Origin: Actinomycetes bacterium
Lineage (GTDB): Bacteria; Actinomycetota; Actinomycetes; Mycobacteriales; Mycobacteriaceae
Assembly (NCBI GenBank): GCA_023404955.1
Contig: JAEXZY010000126.1
Span: 94,982 to 158,981, forward strand
DNA length: 64,000 bases
Direction: 5' to 3'
Positions 34,104 through 42,262 of this stretch are shown here, piece by piece. A model generated the notes under the pieces. That model saw nothing but the letters and a program-made list of their open reading frames with translations. It made no database searches and was not told where the DNA came from. The position numbers and the translations under genes were made by a program. How positions within the stretch are numbered: position 1 is the stretch's first letter; each line of letters opens with the position of its first letter.

Positions 34104-36155
34104 CTAATCCTCGTACTCGTCGTCGATGCGGCGGGCTGCCCGATGCCGCGGGATGTCACTGACCACGTTGATTGCGGAGACGCTAGCCAAAGATTTGTCT
34201 TCCCCGGTTGGATCAGCCTGCTCGGCCGCGGGCGACAGCGGCGGCACGACAGGCCTGTTAACGCTGTCCCGCTTGGCAGCTCGTTGTTCCTTGACCGTCC
34301 GGGCGCCACCGGTTTGGATGCGGCTGATCTCGGCAAGGACATCGACGCCGCTGGGGTTTTCTCCGCGGTTTTGCACTGCCTTACGGGCAGCGCGCAACAC
34401 ATCGAGAGAGAAGGGTGCCAGAGCTTGTTTCGCGAGACTCCATTCAGCCTCGATCCATTCGCCCCGGAAATGGTCACGGACGAAGATCGACTGCAGTCTG
34501 TACGGGTCGTATCGGACTTCCCATCCACCGTTGGCCGGCAGCGGTAAACCACTCTTGACGCCGCGGTATCGATGCAGGGCGGGATGGTCGTAGTGCAGGC
34601 TTTCGAAGTTGATGCCGTAGCCCTGGATCGACCGGTAGGTCACCGGAAGGAGACCGATGTAGTCATCGCGATCCAGAGCGACATTGACCGTCGGCGCAAC
34701 TGACGCCAACGCCGCGTAGGCCTCGTTCGGCGTGAGATCCCTTTTTGGCATCGCCGGATGCCGAAGGCCGGGGTGTGGTTTGTTCTGCCACACCGCGACG
34801 ATCCATAGGTCGAGAAGATTCTGCAGTTCAGCAAGTGTCCACATCGCTTCCGCAACCGGGGCTGCTCCGCGCTTGACGACGTTCGGCCCGACGTATCCCG
34901 CGAGGTACTGCGTGAATCCACTATTTATGGCGGCGAAGACTCGCTCCACGTGTGGTTTGTCAGTGGGAGTGCGCGGAGCGGCCTTGGTGACGCTGATCTG
35001 TAGGCGTTCACAGGCATTGAGAAACGTTGAACCGACGTAGACCTTGCCGCGGTCCACGGTGATCGACTCGGGAACGATGACGGGTTTGGCGGCCACGCCA
35101 GCGCGAATCTCTTCGTCGCCTTCGATCATGCCGGCGGGGAGAATCGAGCGCGAGAAGCTCACTGATCGGCTCCAGCCGGGTTGCATCGGCAAAGGAGTCA
35201 GCGCTCGCGCGAGAAGCACCGCAGCATCAACACTTTTGGTAGCCACCGGCCTCAGAATCGCGGAGCATAAGGTCCGTGTGGCGACGTCGAGCATCAGCGT
35301 GAGATCTACGCGCCCAGCCGACCCGTCTGGATATATCGCCATCAGATCCATCGGTGTGCTGTCGACCTCGGTCAGTTCACCTGGTCGTGAGGGAGCCTGG
35401 CGACCCCACGTGCGGTCTGGTCGGTTGGCTTGCGTTCGTCGAGTCGTCGCATTACCGAATGGATGCCGAGACTTCTCAAGGTTATCCACCGCGCGATACA
35501 GGGTGGACCGCGACGGCAGCGGTAAACCGAGCTGGGCGGCTTCCAAGCTGACCTGCTTGATGACGCGGGAGCGGGTGCCTGTCGAGATGTTCGTTTGCCT
35601 CTTTACCGCATCTTCGAGAAGAGAAACGACAGCCGGGTCGATCCGTCCGGTTGGCGTGGACCGCCGCTGCATCCGTCCGTCGACCAACCCGGCGACGCCG
35701 TCCTGGCGGTACGCCTTTATGTACCTTTCCAGGCTCCGATAGCCGACAGGGGTCTTAGCCGCCGCCAGCTCGGATACCTTCGCGGCAATGCGATCTTTCA
35801 GCGGAAGCTTCGGGTCGTACTCGCGGCGTATCCCTGTGGGCGAATCCTCATCGAGTCCGTCGAAGTCTGCGGGGGGCCTGCCAGTCAGCACTTCGACGAT
35901 GTGGCGGCGGAGAAACGCTACACGTTCGCGGGCAATAGAATCCAACGTCTCTAGCACTGCAGCCGAATCCAGCTGCGGAAGGCGGTCAGGGACGTCGGGA
36001 AGGAAACTCTCGTCGCCGAGGAGCTCCGCTACCCCGATCCTCTGGATCCGGCCCGAAATGAGTTCTTTCAGCGCCAGTTGCGGTCCATCCTGGGCGACGA
36101 CTTGCCATGTATGTCCGTCGTAGCTCAACAAGTCGAAGAGCCGGACCGTCTTCAT
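34104..36155 (-). CDS. tnsB: TnsB/TniA-family DDE transposase
   Basis: 683 residues from ATG 36155, overlapping the tnsA stop. Order of domains: N-terminal DNA-binding region (~1-90), helix-turn-helix (YRSLERYIKAYRQDGVAGL), then the rve core. The DDE residues are Asp in TEVDSTPMDL, Asp in ITVDRGKVYVG and Glu in KPHVERVF. A Mu-type C-terminal beta barrel and tail follow (LTPNEAYAAL and YDPYRLQSIFV). It binds the end repeats and joins the 3' ends to the target. Confidence 0.93.
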   Translation of the reverse strand: MKTVRLFDLLSYDGHTWQVVAQDGPQLALKELISGRIQRIGVAELLGDESFLPDVPDRLPQLDSAAVLETLDSIARERVAFLRRHIVEVLTGRPPADFDGLDEDSPTGIRREYDPKLPLKDRIAAKVSELAAAKTPVGYRSLERYIKAYRQDGVAGLVDGRMQRRSTPTGRIDPAVVSLLEDAVKRQTNISTGTRSRVIKQVSLEAAQLGLPLPSRSTLYRAVDNLEKSRHPFGNATTRRTQANRPDRTWGRQAPSRPGELTEVDSTPMDLMAIYPDGSAGRVDLTLMLDVATRTLCSAILRPVATKSVDAAVLLARALTPLPMQPGWSRSVSFSRSILPAGMIEGDEEIRAGVAAKPVIVPESITVDRGKVYVGSTFLNACERLQISVTKAAPRTPTDKPHVERVFAAINSGFTQYLAGYVGPNVVKRGAAPVAEAMWTLAELQNLLDLWIVAVWQNKPHPGLRHPAMPKRDLTPNEAYAALASVAPTVNVALDRDDYIGLLPVTYRSIQGYGINFESLHYDHPALHRYRGVKSGLPLPANGGWEVRYDPYRLQSIFVRDHFRGEWIEAEWSLAKQALAPFSLDVLRAARKAVQNRGENPSGVDVLAEISRIQTGGARTVKEQRAAKRDSVNRPVVPPLSPAAEQADPTGEDKSLASVSAINVVSDIPRHRAARRIDDEYED

Positions 36156-36907
36156 GCCCACACCTCGCTGGACATCGACAGCGGCCGGGAGAGGTCTGCT
36201 GACAAATGTCGGCGCCAAATCAGATTCAGCACAATCGCGGTTGTGTGTTCGACACTCCGGCCTGTACGCCTGCTGGCTTCGCCGAGACCGACCTCAAGCG
36301 CCACAGGTTCTGCGAAGCACCGAGTGATCGACTCGGCAATTTCTGCCGGGGGAGCATTGCGGTCGTGCCGATATCCGGCAAGCCAGCGCAGGTTTTGGGC
36401 GAGTTCGGGAGACAGTCCCGTGAAGACCTCGTACTCCCAGCCGATTTCGTCACAGATTTTGCGTGTCAAAGTGGACTGCTCGGCGTACTTCTCGACTCCC
36501 TTCGGGGAGCGAACGTCGATCAATCGGCCATCGCCGTTGGCAAGCCGCACGAAGAAATCCGGTACGTGGTCCCGGTTGCCCCGTGTTGCTCGTGGCCAGA
36601 GCAGCGCCAGCGGCTGCGCCGCAATGGCGACAATGTCGGATGCGTTATCGGCCGCCAGCAGATAATCGCGTTCAAGGAGCGACTCGAAGTCGACATGACG
36701 ACGATTCGTGCTCGACCAATAGAGGCCTTCATAGTTCCGCTTGCCCGGCCAGGAGAAGAACTCGCGGATGGGGGTCGCACGCTCGAGCGGGACAGACCCG
36801 ACATCGGGCGATAGGTGCAAGTTCTGAACGGTGCCATCCACACATGCCAACACCCGCACCACGTCAGTGACGTTTCGTGGCAGTGAACGCAGACGTGGAG
36901 CTGGCAT
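36152..36907 (-). CDS. tnsA: TnsA-like endonuclease
   Basis: 251 residues from ATG 36907, chosen because AAGGAGGTCGA directly precedes it; an ATG ten codons upstream has no such site. The PD-(D/E)xK core is visible: HVDFESLLERDYLLAAD (Glu), HVPDFFVRL (Asp) and RLIDVRSPKGV (xVxxxK). TnsA cuts the 5' strands so that TnsAB elements move by cut-and-paste. It is the first gene, 136 bases inside the right end. Confidence 0.85.
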   Translation of the reverse strand: MPAPRLRSLPRNVTDVVRVLACVDGTVQNLHLSPDVGSVPLERATPIREFFSWPGKRNYEGLYWSSTNRRHVDFESLLERDYLLAADNASDIVAIAAQPLALLWPRATRGNRDHVPDFFVRLANGDGRLIDVRSPKGVEKYAEQSTLTRKICDEIGWEYEVFTGLSPELAQNLRWLAGYRHDRNAPPAEIAESITRCFAEPVALEVGLGEASRRTGRSVEHTTAIVLNLIWRRHLSADLSRPLSMSSEVWA

Positions 36908-36958
36908 TCGACCTCCTTCGGCCTTCGCAGCTGACACTACGACTGCGGTCCGACATTA

Positions 36959-37027
36959 ACCGCCAACTTCACTGAGATGAGGACGACACTCCGCAAACCG
37001 CCAGATTAAATGCGAAATCCGCCAGAT
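36959..37027. repeat. Right-end TnsB-type binding repeats
   Basis: ACCGCCAACT (36959-36968), ACCGCCAGAT (36997-37006) and TCCGCCAGAT (37018-37027) are inverted relative to the left-end copies. Three closely spaced sites here versus two at the left gives the asymmetry usual for Tn7-like ends. Confidence 0.75.
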
Positions 37028-37043
37028 ATACCGAGACAGTACA

Positions 37044-37097
37044 CGACCCATCCATGGGGAAGAGTCTGCCTGCGGGGTCCGACATCCAACCTGACAT
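37044..37097 (-). pseudogene. 5' fragment of the split endonuclease VII-like gene, with right CGACC duplication
   Basis: From ATG 37097 the minus strand reads MSGWMSDPAGRLFPMDGS and runs into the duplication at 37044-37048. Joined to the frame left of the transposon it continues in phase as ATAESQLIRCSLVDGCG. Another ATG lies upstream in the same frame. The rest of the gap to 37567 (about 470 bases) shows no gene, only the palindrome at 37423. Confidence 0.55.
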
Positions 37098-37422
37098 AAT
37101 CTCTCTTATCGGTGAAATGCGTTGCAGCGCAAGAGTATTCATGTTTTCGTTCTTACGCAGCTGCCAGAGTTGCCAACAGGGTGCGCGAGCCGGACAAGGT
37201 ACGTCCAGTGCCGGCGCGGTAGCGTCACGGCGGTGATTACCTCGGTCGATGGCGTGCGTAAAAGCGCGCCAGCCATGGAATGGGCCGGCGGCCACCGGCG
37301 GCGCATCCGTCCGACACGAATGGTGCCCGGCAGCGATCGAGTGAAATTTCAGGCGTTCTCTACTGGCGTGCCCGTGACGCCCCCGCCGACCGCACAGCAC
37401 ATGCTGCAGGTCCGCGACGTTC

Positions 37423-37441
37423 TTTCGTCACTGTGACGAAT
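37423..37441. repeat. Palindrome TTTCGTCACNGTGACGAAT, copy 2
   Basis: Same 19-bp string as at 23771-23789, with T at the centre. Together the copies bracket the mobile block. Confidence 0.7.
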
Positions 37442-37567
37442 TGAGGACACGGGCCGCTGCCACGGGGTGTGCAACCCGATGAGCGCACCAGCTGCTGTTG
37501 ACCTCGCCGAGTACCTACGCCGGCCGCCAGTGGCGCGCCGAGGCTTCGCGCGGAGCTGAGCCTGCCG

Positions 37568-38035
37568 GTGCTGCACTTCGAAGCGAACTACCTGGCCTGC
37601 TGGAACGCTGTCGACCCGGCAGACCGCCGCGCGCTCGTCGAACGTCATTGGAGCCCGGCGGCGTGATACACCGACCCGCTGACCGAAGTGATCGGTAGCG
37701 ACGACATCGCCGCGACGATCGCGGCGGTGCAATCGCAGTTCGCCAGGTGCGTGTTCACGGCCATGGGCGACGTCGACGCTCATCTGAACCAGCCGCGCTT
37801 TCGGTGGGGACTCGGCCCCGCCGGCGACGAACCCGTCATCGTGGGATTCGACGTCGCCGAGATGGACGCGGAGGGTCGCTTCGAGCACGTCCTCGGTTTC
37901 CTCGACCGCGCTCCCCGAATGACCGCCCGAGACTTGACCGCAGCGCCCGGCACGGCACGGCCAGCACGGCACGGAACAATCGCCCTTGACCTCACTGACA
38001 TACCTACGGTAGGTTTGTTGCCGGGGATTTCGTAG
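37568..38035 (+). pseudogene. NTF2/SnoaL-like protein gene with an internal TGA
   Basis: From GTG 37568 the frame encodes FEANYLACWNAVDPADRRAL then HWSPAA, is stopped by TGA at 37664-37666, and continues in the same frame with YTDPLTEVIGSDDIAATI, FRWGLGPAGDEPVIVGFDVA and VLGFLDRAP. This is a complete NTF2-like sequence of ~155 codons in which one codon (relatives suggest Arg CGA) has become TGA. A re-start at GTG 37688 could give a truncated protein without the first strand and helix. It lies immediately upstream of another NTF2-like gene. Confidence 0.8.
38002..38014 (+). promoter_or_regulatory. TetR-type operator ACCTAC-G-GTAGGT
   Basis: A perfect 6-bp inverted repeat around one base, 45 bases before the first intact gene of the NTF2/DUF3237/F420 operon. 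TTGACC (37986) with TAGGTT (38010) could form the promoter, so a bound repressor would block it. The operon ends with a TetR gene, a likely autoregulator. Confidence 0.55.
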
Positions 38036-38058
38036 TCAATTCATGTAGGAGTGATGTA

Positions 38059-38451
38059 ATGACATCGACAACGAGTTTCGAGCTTCCAGCAGTGGCCGAA
38101 CGTTACTTCGCGGCCTGGGCAGCGGGCGACGCCGCGGCGATCGTCCGGCTGCATAGCGCCGACACGATGTTCTGGACCCGCCTGGGCGCCTCCGCACCAG
38201 TGGTCGGTCGCGACGCGGTGCGGCAGGCGTTCGAGGGGATCTTCGCCAGGTTCCCCGGGTTCTCGTTCGAGACCTACCGGGTCCGCTACGGCGAGAACCA
38301 CTGGGTGCTGGACTGGGCGTTGCTGTCGGGTGGGGCCCGTTTCGACTGCTTAGATGTCGTCGAGGTGGGGCCAGATGGACTGGTGACCCGTAAGGACACC
38401 TTCATCGACGCGGTGCAGATGCAGGCCGCGCTCACGGCGGGCGAGCGCTGA
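38059..38451 (+). CDS. NTF2/SnoaL-like protein
   Basis: 130 residues with the cone-shaped NTF2 fold pattern: AERYFAAWAAGDAAAIVRLHSAD, VVGRDAVRQAFEGIFARFPG, NHWVLDWALLSG and DVVEVGPDGLVTRKDTFID. Members include isomerases, cyclases and hydrolases on small hydrophobic substrates; none can be chosen here. It opens a four-gene overlapping run ending in TetR. Confidence 0.85.
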   Translation: MTSTTSFELPAVAERYFAAWAAGDAAAIVRLHSADTMFWTRLGASAPVVGRDAVRQAFEGIFARFPGFSFETYRVRYGENHWVLDWALLSGGARFDCLDVVEVGPDGLVTRKDTFIDAVQMQAALTAGER

Positions 38452-38942
38452 TGGGAAACGGGTCGGCGGTCGATCAGCTTCCCCGCGTGGACGCGATGCC
38501 GGTCGCGCACCTGTTCGACATGCGCGTCGACCTGCAGCCGGCGCAGCTCATCCCCACCGCCGCGGGACTACGGATGACGTTCATCACCGACGGCGGACGC
38601 ATCGAGGGTCCCAAGGTGTCGGGCGAGGTGCTTCCCGGGGGCGGTGACTGGCTGCTGGTCGGCAACGACAGCGTGGGCCGCGTCGACGTCCGCGCCACCA
38701 TCCGCACCGTCGACGGCGCGCTCATCCACTACCGGGCCGGCGGGGTCATCAAAGTCCCCGCCGGTGGTTTGGCGCGCCTCGCCGCCGGTGAGGCCCTGCC
38801 GTTCAACGAGACCTACGTGCGCACCACCCCGTCATTCGAAACCGCGGACGAACGCTACAGCTGGCTCGGCGGCGTGGTGGCGGTCGGATATAACGCGCTG
38901 TCGCCCGACCGCATCGACTACCGCGTCTACCACGTCCTATGA
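38451..38942 (+). CDS. DUF3237 family protein
   Basis: 163 residues; ATG overlaps the preceding stop. DUF3237 pattern: HLFDMRVDLQPAQLI, GRIEGPKVSGEVLPGGGDWLLV, DVRATIRTVDGALIHYRAGG and FETADERYSWLG. Function unknown; DUF3237 genes commonly lie in aromatic or lipid catabolic operons. Confidence 0.88.
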   Translation: MGNGSAVDQLPRVDAMPVAHLFDMRVDLQPAQLIPTAAGLRMTFITDGGRIEGPKVSGEVLPGGGDWLLVGNDSVGRVDVRATIRTVDGALIHYRAGGVIKVPAGGLARLAAGEALPFNETYVRTTPSFETADERYSWLGGVVAVGYNALSPDRIDYRVYHVL

Positions 38943-39415
38943 GCCACTACCGGATCGCCCGCCGATCCCACCAGGTCGCCCAACACATGGCGTCCACGTC
39001 GCGGGCGATGGGTCGTGCGCACGCCCGGCTGTACCTGTGGACCCGTGGACGATTCGTTCCGCGCTGGTTCGCCGGGGCCCCGGTGCTGGTGCTGCAGACG
39101 GTCGGCCGGCGCACCGGCAAGCCCCGCGTCACCCCGCTGCTGTACCTGCAGCACGATGATGCGGTCGTCGTGATGGCGGCGAACGCCGGTGCCGATCGCA
39201 CCCCCGCGTGGTGGCTGAACCTGCGCGCAGCCGGGCACGCAACGATCGTCGTCGGCCGCCGCCAAGCCCGCATCCACCCCCGCGAGCTCATCGGCACCGA
39301 ACGCGACCGGGCGTTCGCCTCGTTCGTTGCCATGTACCCGCAGGCCGCCTACTACGGTGGGTTCACCGATAGGTACATCCCGCTGATCGCGTTGGAGGAG
39401 GACGCCACGGCGTGA
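38939..39415 (+). CDS. F420-type deazaflavin-dependent nitroreductase-like oxidoreductase
   Basis: 158 residues. It has the DDN/FDOR-A split-barrel signature: VLVLQTVGRRTGKPRVTPLLYLQ, ANAGADRTPAWWLNLRAAGHATI and REL. These mycobacterial enzymes use F420H2 to reduce quinones or unsaturated substrates. The start overlaps the DUF3237 stop. The substrate presumably comes from the same operon. Confidence 0.88.
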   Translation: MSHYRIARRSHQVAQHMASTSRAMGRAHARLYLWTRGRFVPRWFAGAPVLVLQTVGRRTGKPRVTPLLYLQHDDAVVVMAANAGADRTPAWWLNLRAAGHATIVVGRRQARIHPRELIGTERDRAFASFVAMYPQAAYYGGFTDRYIPLIALEEDATA

Positions 39416-40020
39416 GACAGACGCAGGCGCAACGCACCGAGGCGACGACCACCGCGCTCGTCGCCTCGGCGCGCGACCTCTTCGCGCGCGACGGATACGA
39501 GGCGACCTCGCTAACGGCGGTGGCGACGGCCGCTGGTGTGAGCAAGGGCGCCGTCTACCATCACTTCCACGACAAACCCGACCTGTTCGCCGCTGTCTTC
39601 GCCGGAGAGGTGACACGCGCAGTGGATGTTGTGGTGCGCGCGTACCGCGCCGACGCCGATCCGTGGGCAGGTTTCGCGGCGGGGTGTCGCGCGTTCCTCG
39701 CGCACTGTCTGGACCCCGCGGTGCAGCGCATCATGCTCGTCGAGGCCCACCGTGCACTCGGGTGGGAGCACATGCGGCGTCTCGAATACCCCCTGCTGTC
39801 GATGATGGAGACCGGAATCGAGTCGGCCGCCGACGCGGATGCGATCGCGCCGCGATCTGCGCGCGCTCTGACCCACCTGCTGTTCGGGGCGATCTGCGAG
39901 AGCGCCATGGAAGTCGCCCGAGCACCCGACCCGCTCGCGGCGCACCGCGACGCACTCGACGAGATCAACCACCTACTGCACGGATTGACCGTCACACCCC
40001 GCGACGGCGATAAGCCGTAG
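39412..40020 (+). CDS. TetR/AcrR-family regulator
   Basis: 202 residues, GTG start overlapping the previous stop. N-terminal HTH: LVASARDLFARDGYEATSLTAVATAAGVSKGAVYHHFHDKPDLF. The C-terminal ligand domain is TetR_C-like. It probably controls its own operon through the dyad at 38002. Confidence 0.92.
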   Translation: MRQTQAQRTEATTTALVASARDLFARDGYEATSLTAVATAAGVSKGAVYHHFHDKPDLFAAVFAGEVTRAVDVVVRAYRADADPWAGFAAGCRAFLAHCLDPAVQRIMLVEAHRALGWEHMRRLEYPLLSMMETGIESAADADAIAPRSARALTHLLFGAICESAMEVARAPDPLAAHRDALDEINHLLHGLTVTPRDGDKP

Positions 40021-40412
40021 CTCGCGGTCGCAGTGCGGGCCGACATCCACACGGGCGACGGCTCTCACGGGGCGGCACGTCGAACAACCCGCACGACCCG
40101 CACGGACTCTGCGCCGACGACCTCTGCCTGTCCGCCTCTCAACTCCACTCGCTTCGAACGTCCCGACTCAGCTCGGGAGGTCTCGACCATCGCCTCGGTT
40201 CACAGGTGACCTGGTCGGCGTGCGAGCCGACCACCGTCGGCAAGGGCCCAAAGCCGCGATACACAACGCTTTTCGACCGGCACGTTGCACTGCCTCATGC
40301 CACCCGGTGACGACGAACGTCGAAGGGGGACTATCGGCCAGCCGACGACGGATTACAGCCACGCTGCGGGCCACCATCCCTCCGACTCCGACAAACCGGG
40401 GATGCTCGGTCG
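40021..40412. other. 392-base gap, nothing recognised
   Basis: I see no convincing gene, dyad or RNA between the TetR stop and the HD-domain gene. The GC-rich stretch gives only short overlapping frames on both strands. Confidence 0.5.
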
Positions 40413-41066
40413 ATGAGCGACATCGTCATCACCGCACCTGACACCCCCGCCGCCCGTGCAGCGCTGCGAGTCGGCGAACGGTACTACGGCCCCTCGCTTC
40501 TCAATCACTGTCTGCGCTCCTACCATTGGGCGGTCTTCTGCGCGGGCCGTCGGCGGATCGCCTTCGACGGGGAACTGCTCTACGTCGCGGCGCTGCTGCA
40601 CGACATCGGACTGGTGAGCGAATTCGATCACCACACCGCGAGTTTCGAGCTGGCCGGCGCCGACGTGGCGTGGGTGTTCGGCGCCGCCGCCGGGTGGTCG
40701 GACACCCGATGCGCAAAAGTCGGCGACGCCGTCATCGCCCACGTCGGGCCCGACGTCGTCTCCCCCGCCGTCGATACGGAGGGACACCTGCTCAACATCG
40801 CCACCTCGCTCGACGTCCTGGGCATCGATTGCGACCAGTGGAGCATCGCCGAGCGGGCGGCCGTGCTGGACCGGTACCCGCGGTTAGGTATCTCCACCGA
40901 GATCATCGACTGCTTCCGTGCCCAGGCCGAGCACAAACCCGACAGCTTCCCTGCCCGCGCCCTTAATCAAAGCGCCCTGCGGCGGATACACGCGAATCCC
41001 CTCGACCGGGCCGACACCACTGGTGTCGGACCCCACCCGCCGACGCCGCATCCGAGTGGCACGTAA
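40413..41066 (+). CDS. HD-domain phosphohydrolase, cyanamide-hydratase-like
   Basis: 217 residues. Metal site residues are His in LLNHCLRSYHWAVF, His-Asp in VAALLHDIGLV and Asp in the later helix LNIATSLDVLG. The arrangement (GERYYGPSLLNH, LLHDIG, ASFELAGAD) is that of HD proteins annotated as cyanamide hydratase-like. Substrate unknown. It is divergent neither from the AraC gene nor coupled to it. Confidence 0.8.
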   Translation: MSDIVITAPDTPAARAALRVGERYYGPSLLNHCLRSYHWAVFCAGRRRIAFDGELLYVAALLHDIGLVSEFDHHTASFELAGADVAWVFGAAAGWSDTRCAKVGDAVIAHVGPDVVSPAVDTEGHLLNIATSLDVLGIDCDQWSIAERAAVLDRYPRLGISTEIIDCFRAQAEHKPDSFPARALNQSALRRIHANPLDRADTTGVGPHPPTPHPSGT

Positions 41067-41104
41067 CCGGGCCACGGCTCCCGCGACACCTCTCCGCCGT
41101 TACA

Positions 41105-41128
41105 CTATGCGAACACCTATACGCATAG
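41105..41128 (+). promoter_or_regulatory. Inverted repeat CTATGCG(N10)CGCATAG
   Basis: Perfect 7-bp arms end 12 bases before the GlxA-like regulator gene. It is a good candidate autoregulatory site. Confidence 0.5.
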
Positions 41129-41140
41129 CAGTGAGGCCTA

Positions 41141-42148
41141 ATGACGACGTGTCGGGTCACCGTCCTGGTGCCGCCCACGGTCCGACCGTTCGAGTTGGCC
41201 GTCTACTGCGAGATCTTCGGCGTCGACCGAACGGCGCAGGGAGTGCCGGCCTTCGACTTCGCGGTGGTGGCGCAGCGACCCGAGCTTCCAATCGCCACGC
41301 TGGGCGCCATGGCGGTGGTCGTCACGGGCGGGCTTGACCGGCTCACCCGGTCGGATCTGATCGCCGTGGCCCCAGCGCTGACACCCGCGTTTGACGTGGA
41401 TCCCCTCGTGCGTGAGGCCCTGCACGGCGCGCTGTCGCACGGCTCCACGATCGTCTCGGTCTGTTCGGCGGCGTTCACCCTCGCCGCGGCGGGCATCCTC
41501 GACGGGCGCAGCGCGACCACGCACTGGATGTACACCGCCGAGCTGGCGCGTCGCCACCCGGCGATCACCGTGCGTCCGGACGTGCTCTACGTCGACGAGG
41601 ACCCGGTTTTCACCTCGGCCGGGACCGCGGCCGGCATCGACCTGTGCCTGCACGTCGTCCGCAAGCGGTTCGGTGCAGCGGCGGCCAACGCCATCGCGCG
41701 CGGCATGGTGGTGGCTCCGCACCGCTCCGCGTCGCAGGCGCAGTGGGTTCACGCGGCCGTGCCGACACCCCCGGGCGCCGACGACATCGACGCGCTTTTG
41801 AGCTGGGCGATCACCCATCTGCATGGTGACCTGTCGGTGGCGGCCATGGCCCGCCGCAGTTTCCGATCCGAGCGCTCCCTGACGCGACGGTTCCGCGAGG
41901 CGACCGGCACCACCCCCTACGCGTGGGTGCTCGAGCAGCGCATTCGTCACGCTCAACACCTCCTCGAGGAGCGCCCCGACCTAACCATCGACCAGATCAC
42001 CCGCCACGTCGGGCTCAAATCCGCCGGCGTGCTGCGCCAGCAGTTCACCCGACGCGTCGGCTGCTCACCGTCGGCGTACCGCGTGCATCACGCGAACACC
42101 TCCCGACGCGAACCGCCGGCGCCGCCCCCGGCCTGTGAACCTCACTGA
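41141..42148 (+). CDS. GlxA-family AraC-type transcriptional regulator
   Basis: 335 residues. The N-terminal DJ-1/PfpI-like domain carries the elbow GSTIVSVCSAAFTLAAAGILDGRSATTHW. The C-terminal ~100 residues are two AraC helix-turn-helix units (LSVAAMARRSFRSERSLTRRF and TIDQITRHVGLKSAGVLRQQF). Members usually activate neighbouring metabolic genes. The ligand is unknown. Confidence 0.9.
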   Translation: MTTCRVTVLVPPTVRPFELAVYCEIFGVDRTAQGVPAFDFAVVAQRPELPIATLGAMAVVVTGGLDRLTRSDLIAVAPALTPAFDVDPLVREALHGALSHGSTIVSVCSAAFTLAAAGILDGRSATTHWMYTAELARRHPAITVRPDVLYVDEDPVFTSAGTAAGIDLCLHVVRKRFGAAAANAIARGMVVAPHRSASQAQWVHAAVPTPPGADDIDALLSWAITHLHGDLSVAAMARRSFRSERSLTRRFREATGTTPYAWVLEQRIRHAQHLLEERPDLTIDQITRHVGLKSAGVLRQQFTRRVGCSPSAYRVHHANTSRREPPAPPPACEPH

Positions 42149-42262
42149 CGCACCGACAGCCCCGACCTCGACGGTGTCGCCCGGTGTGCGCCGACACCGC
42201 CGAGGCACACCACCGGCCGACACCCGCCTATCTGCGGGACCGGTCGGACGTACACTCACCGG

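Larger units (their letters stand above)
25037..37043. mobile_element. Complete Tn7-like transposon carrying a type III-like R-M/TrlF cargo
   Basis: The element is 12,007 bp. The left end begins TGTCCGGTC and the right end (read inward) begins TGTACTGTC. In both, TGGCGG sits exactly at positions 20-25. A 5-bp duplication (CGACC) flanks it. Both ends carry several copies of a ~10-bp core (AGTTGGCGGT or ATCTGGCGGT) suitable for TnsB. All seven genes read leftward: tnsA, tnsB, tnsC and tniQ at the right end, then methylase, restriction helicase and TrlF. No Cas gene or CRISPR array is present. Removing the element restores an open frame in the endonuclease VII-like target gene. All transposition genes look intact, so it may be recently active. 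Confidence 0.92.

Noticed and set aside
25037..37043. Possible CRISPR-associated transposon
   Set aside because: TnsABC-TniQ could have indicated one, but no cas gene and no regularly spaced repeats are present between the ends.
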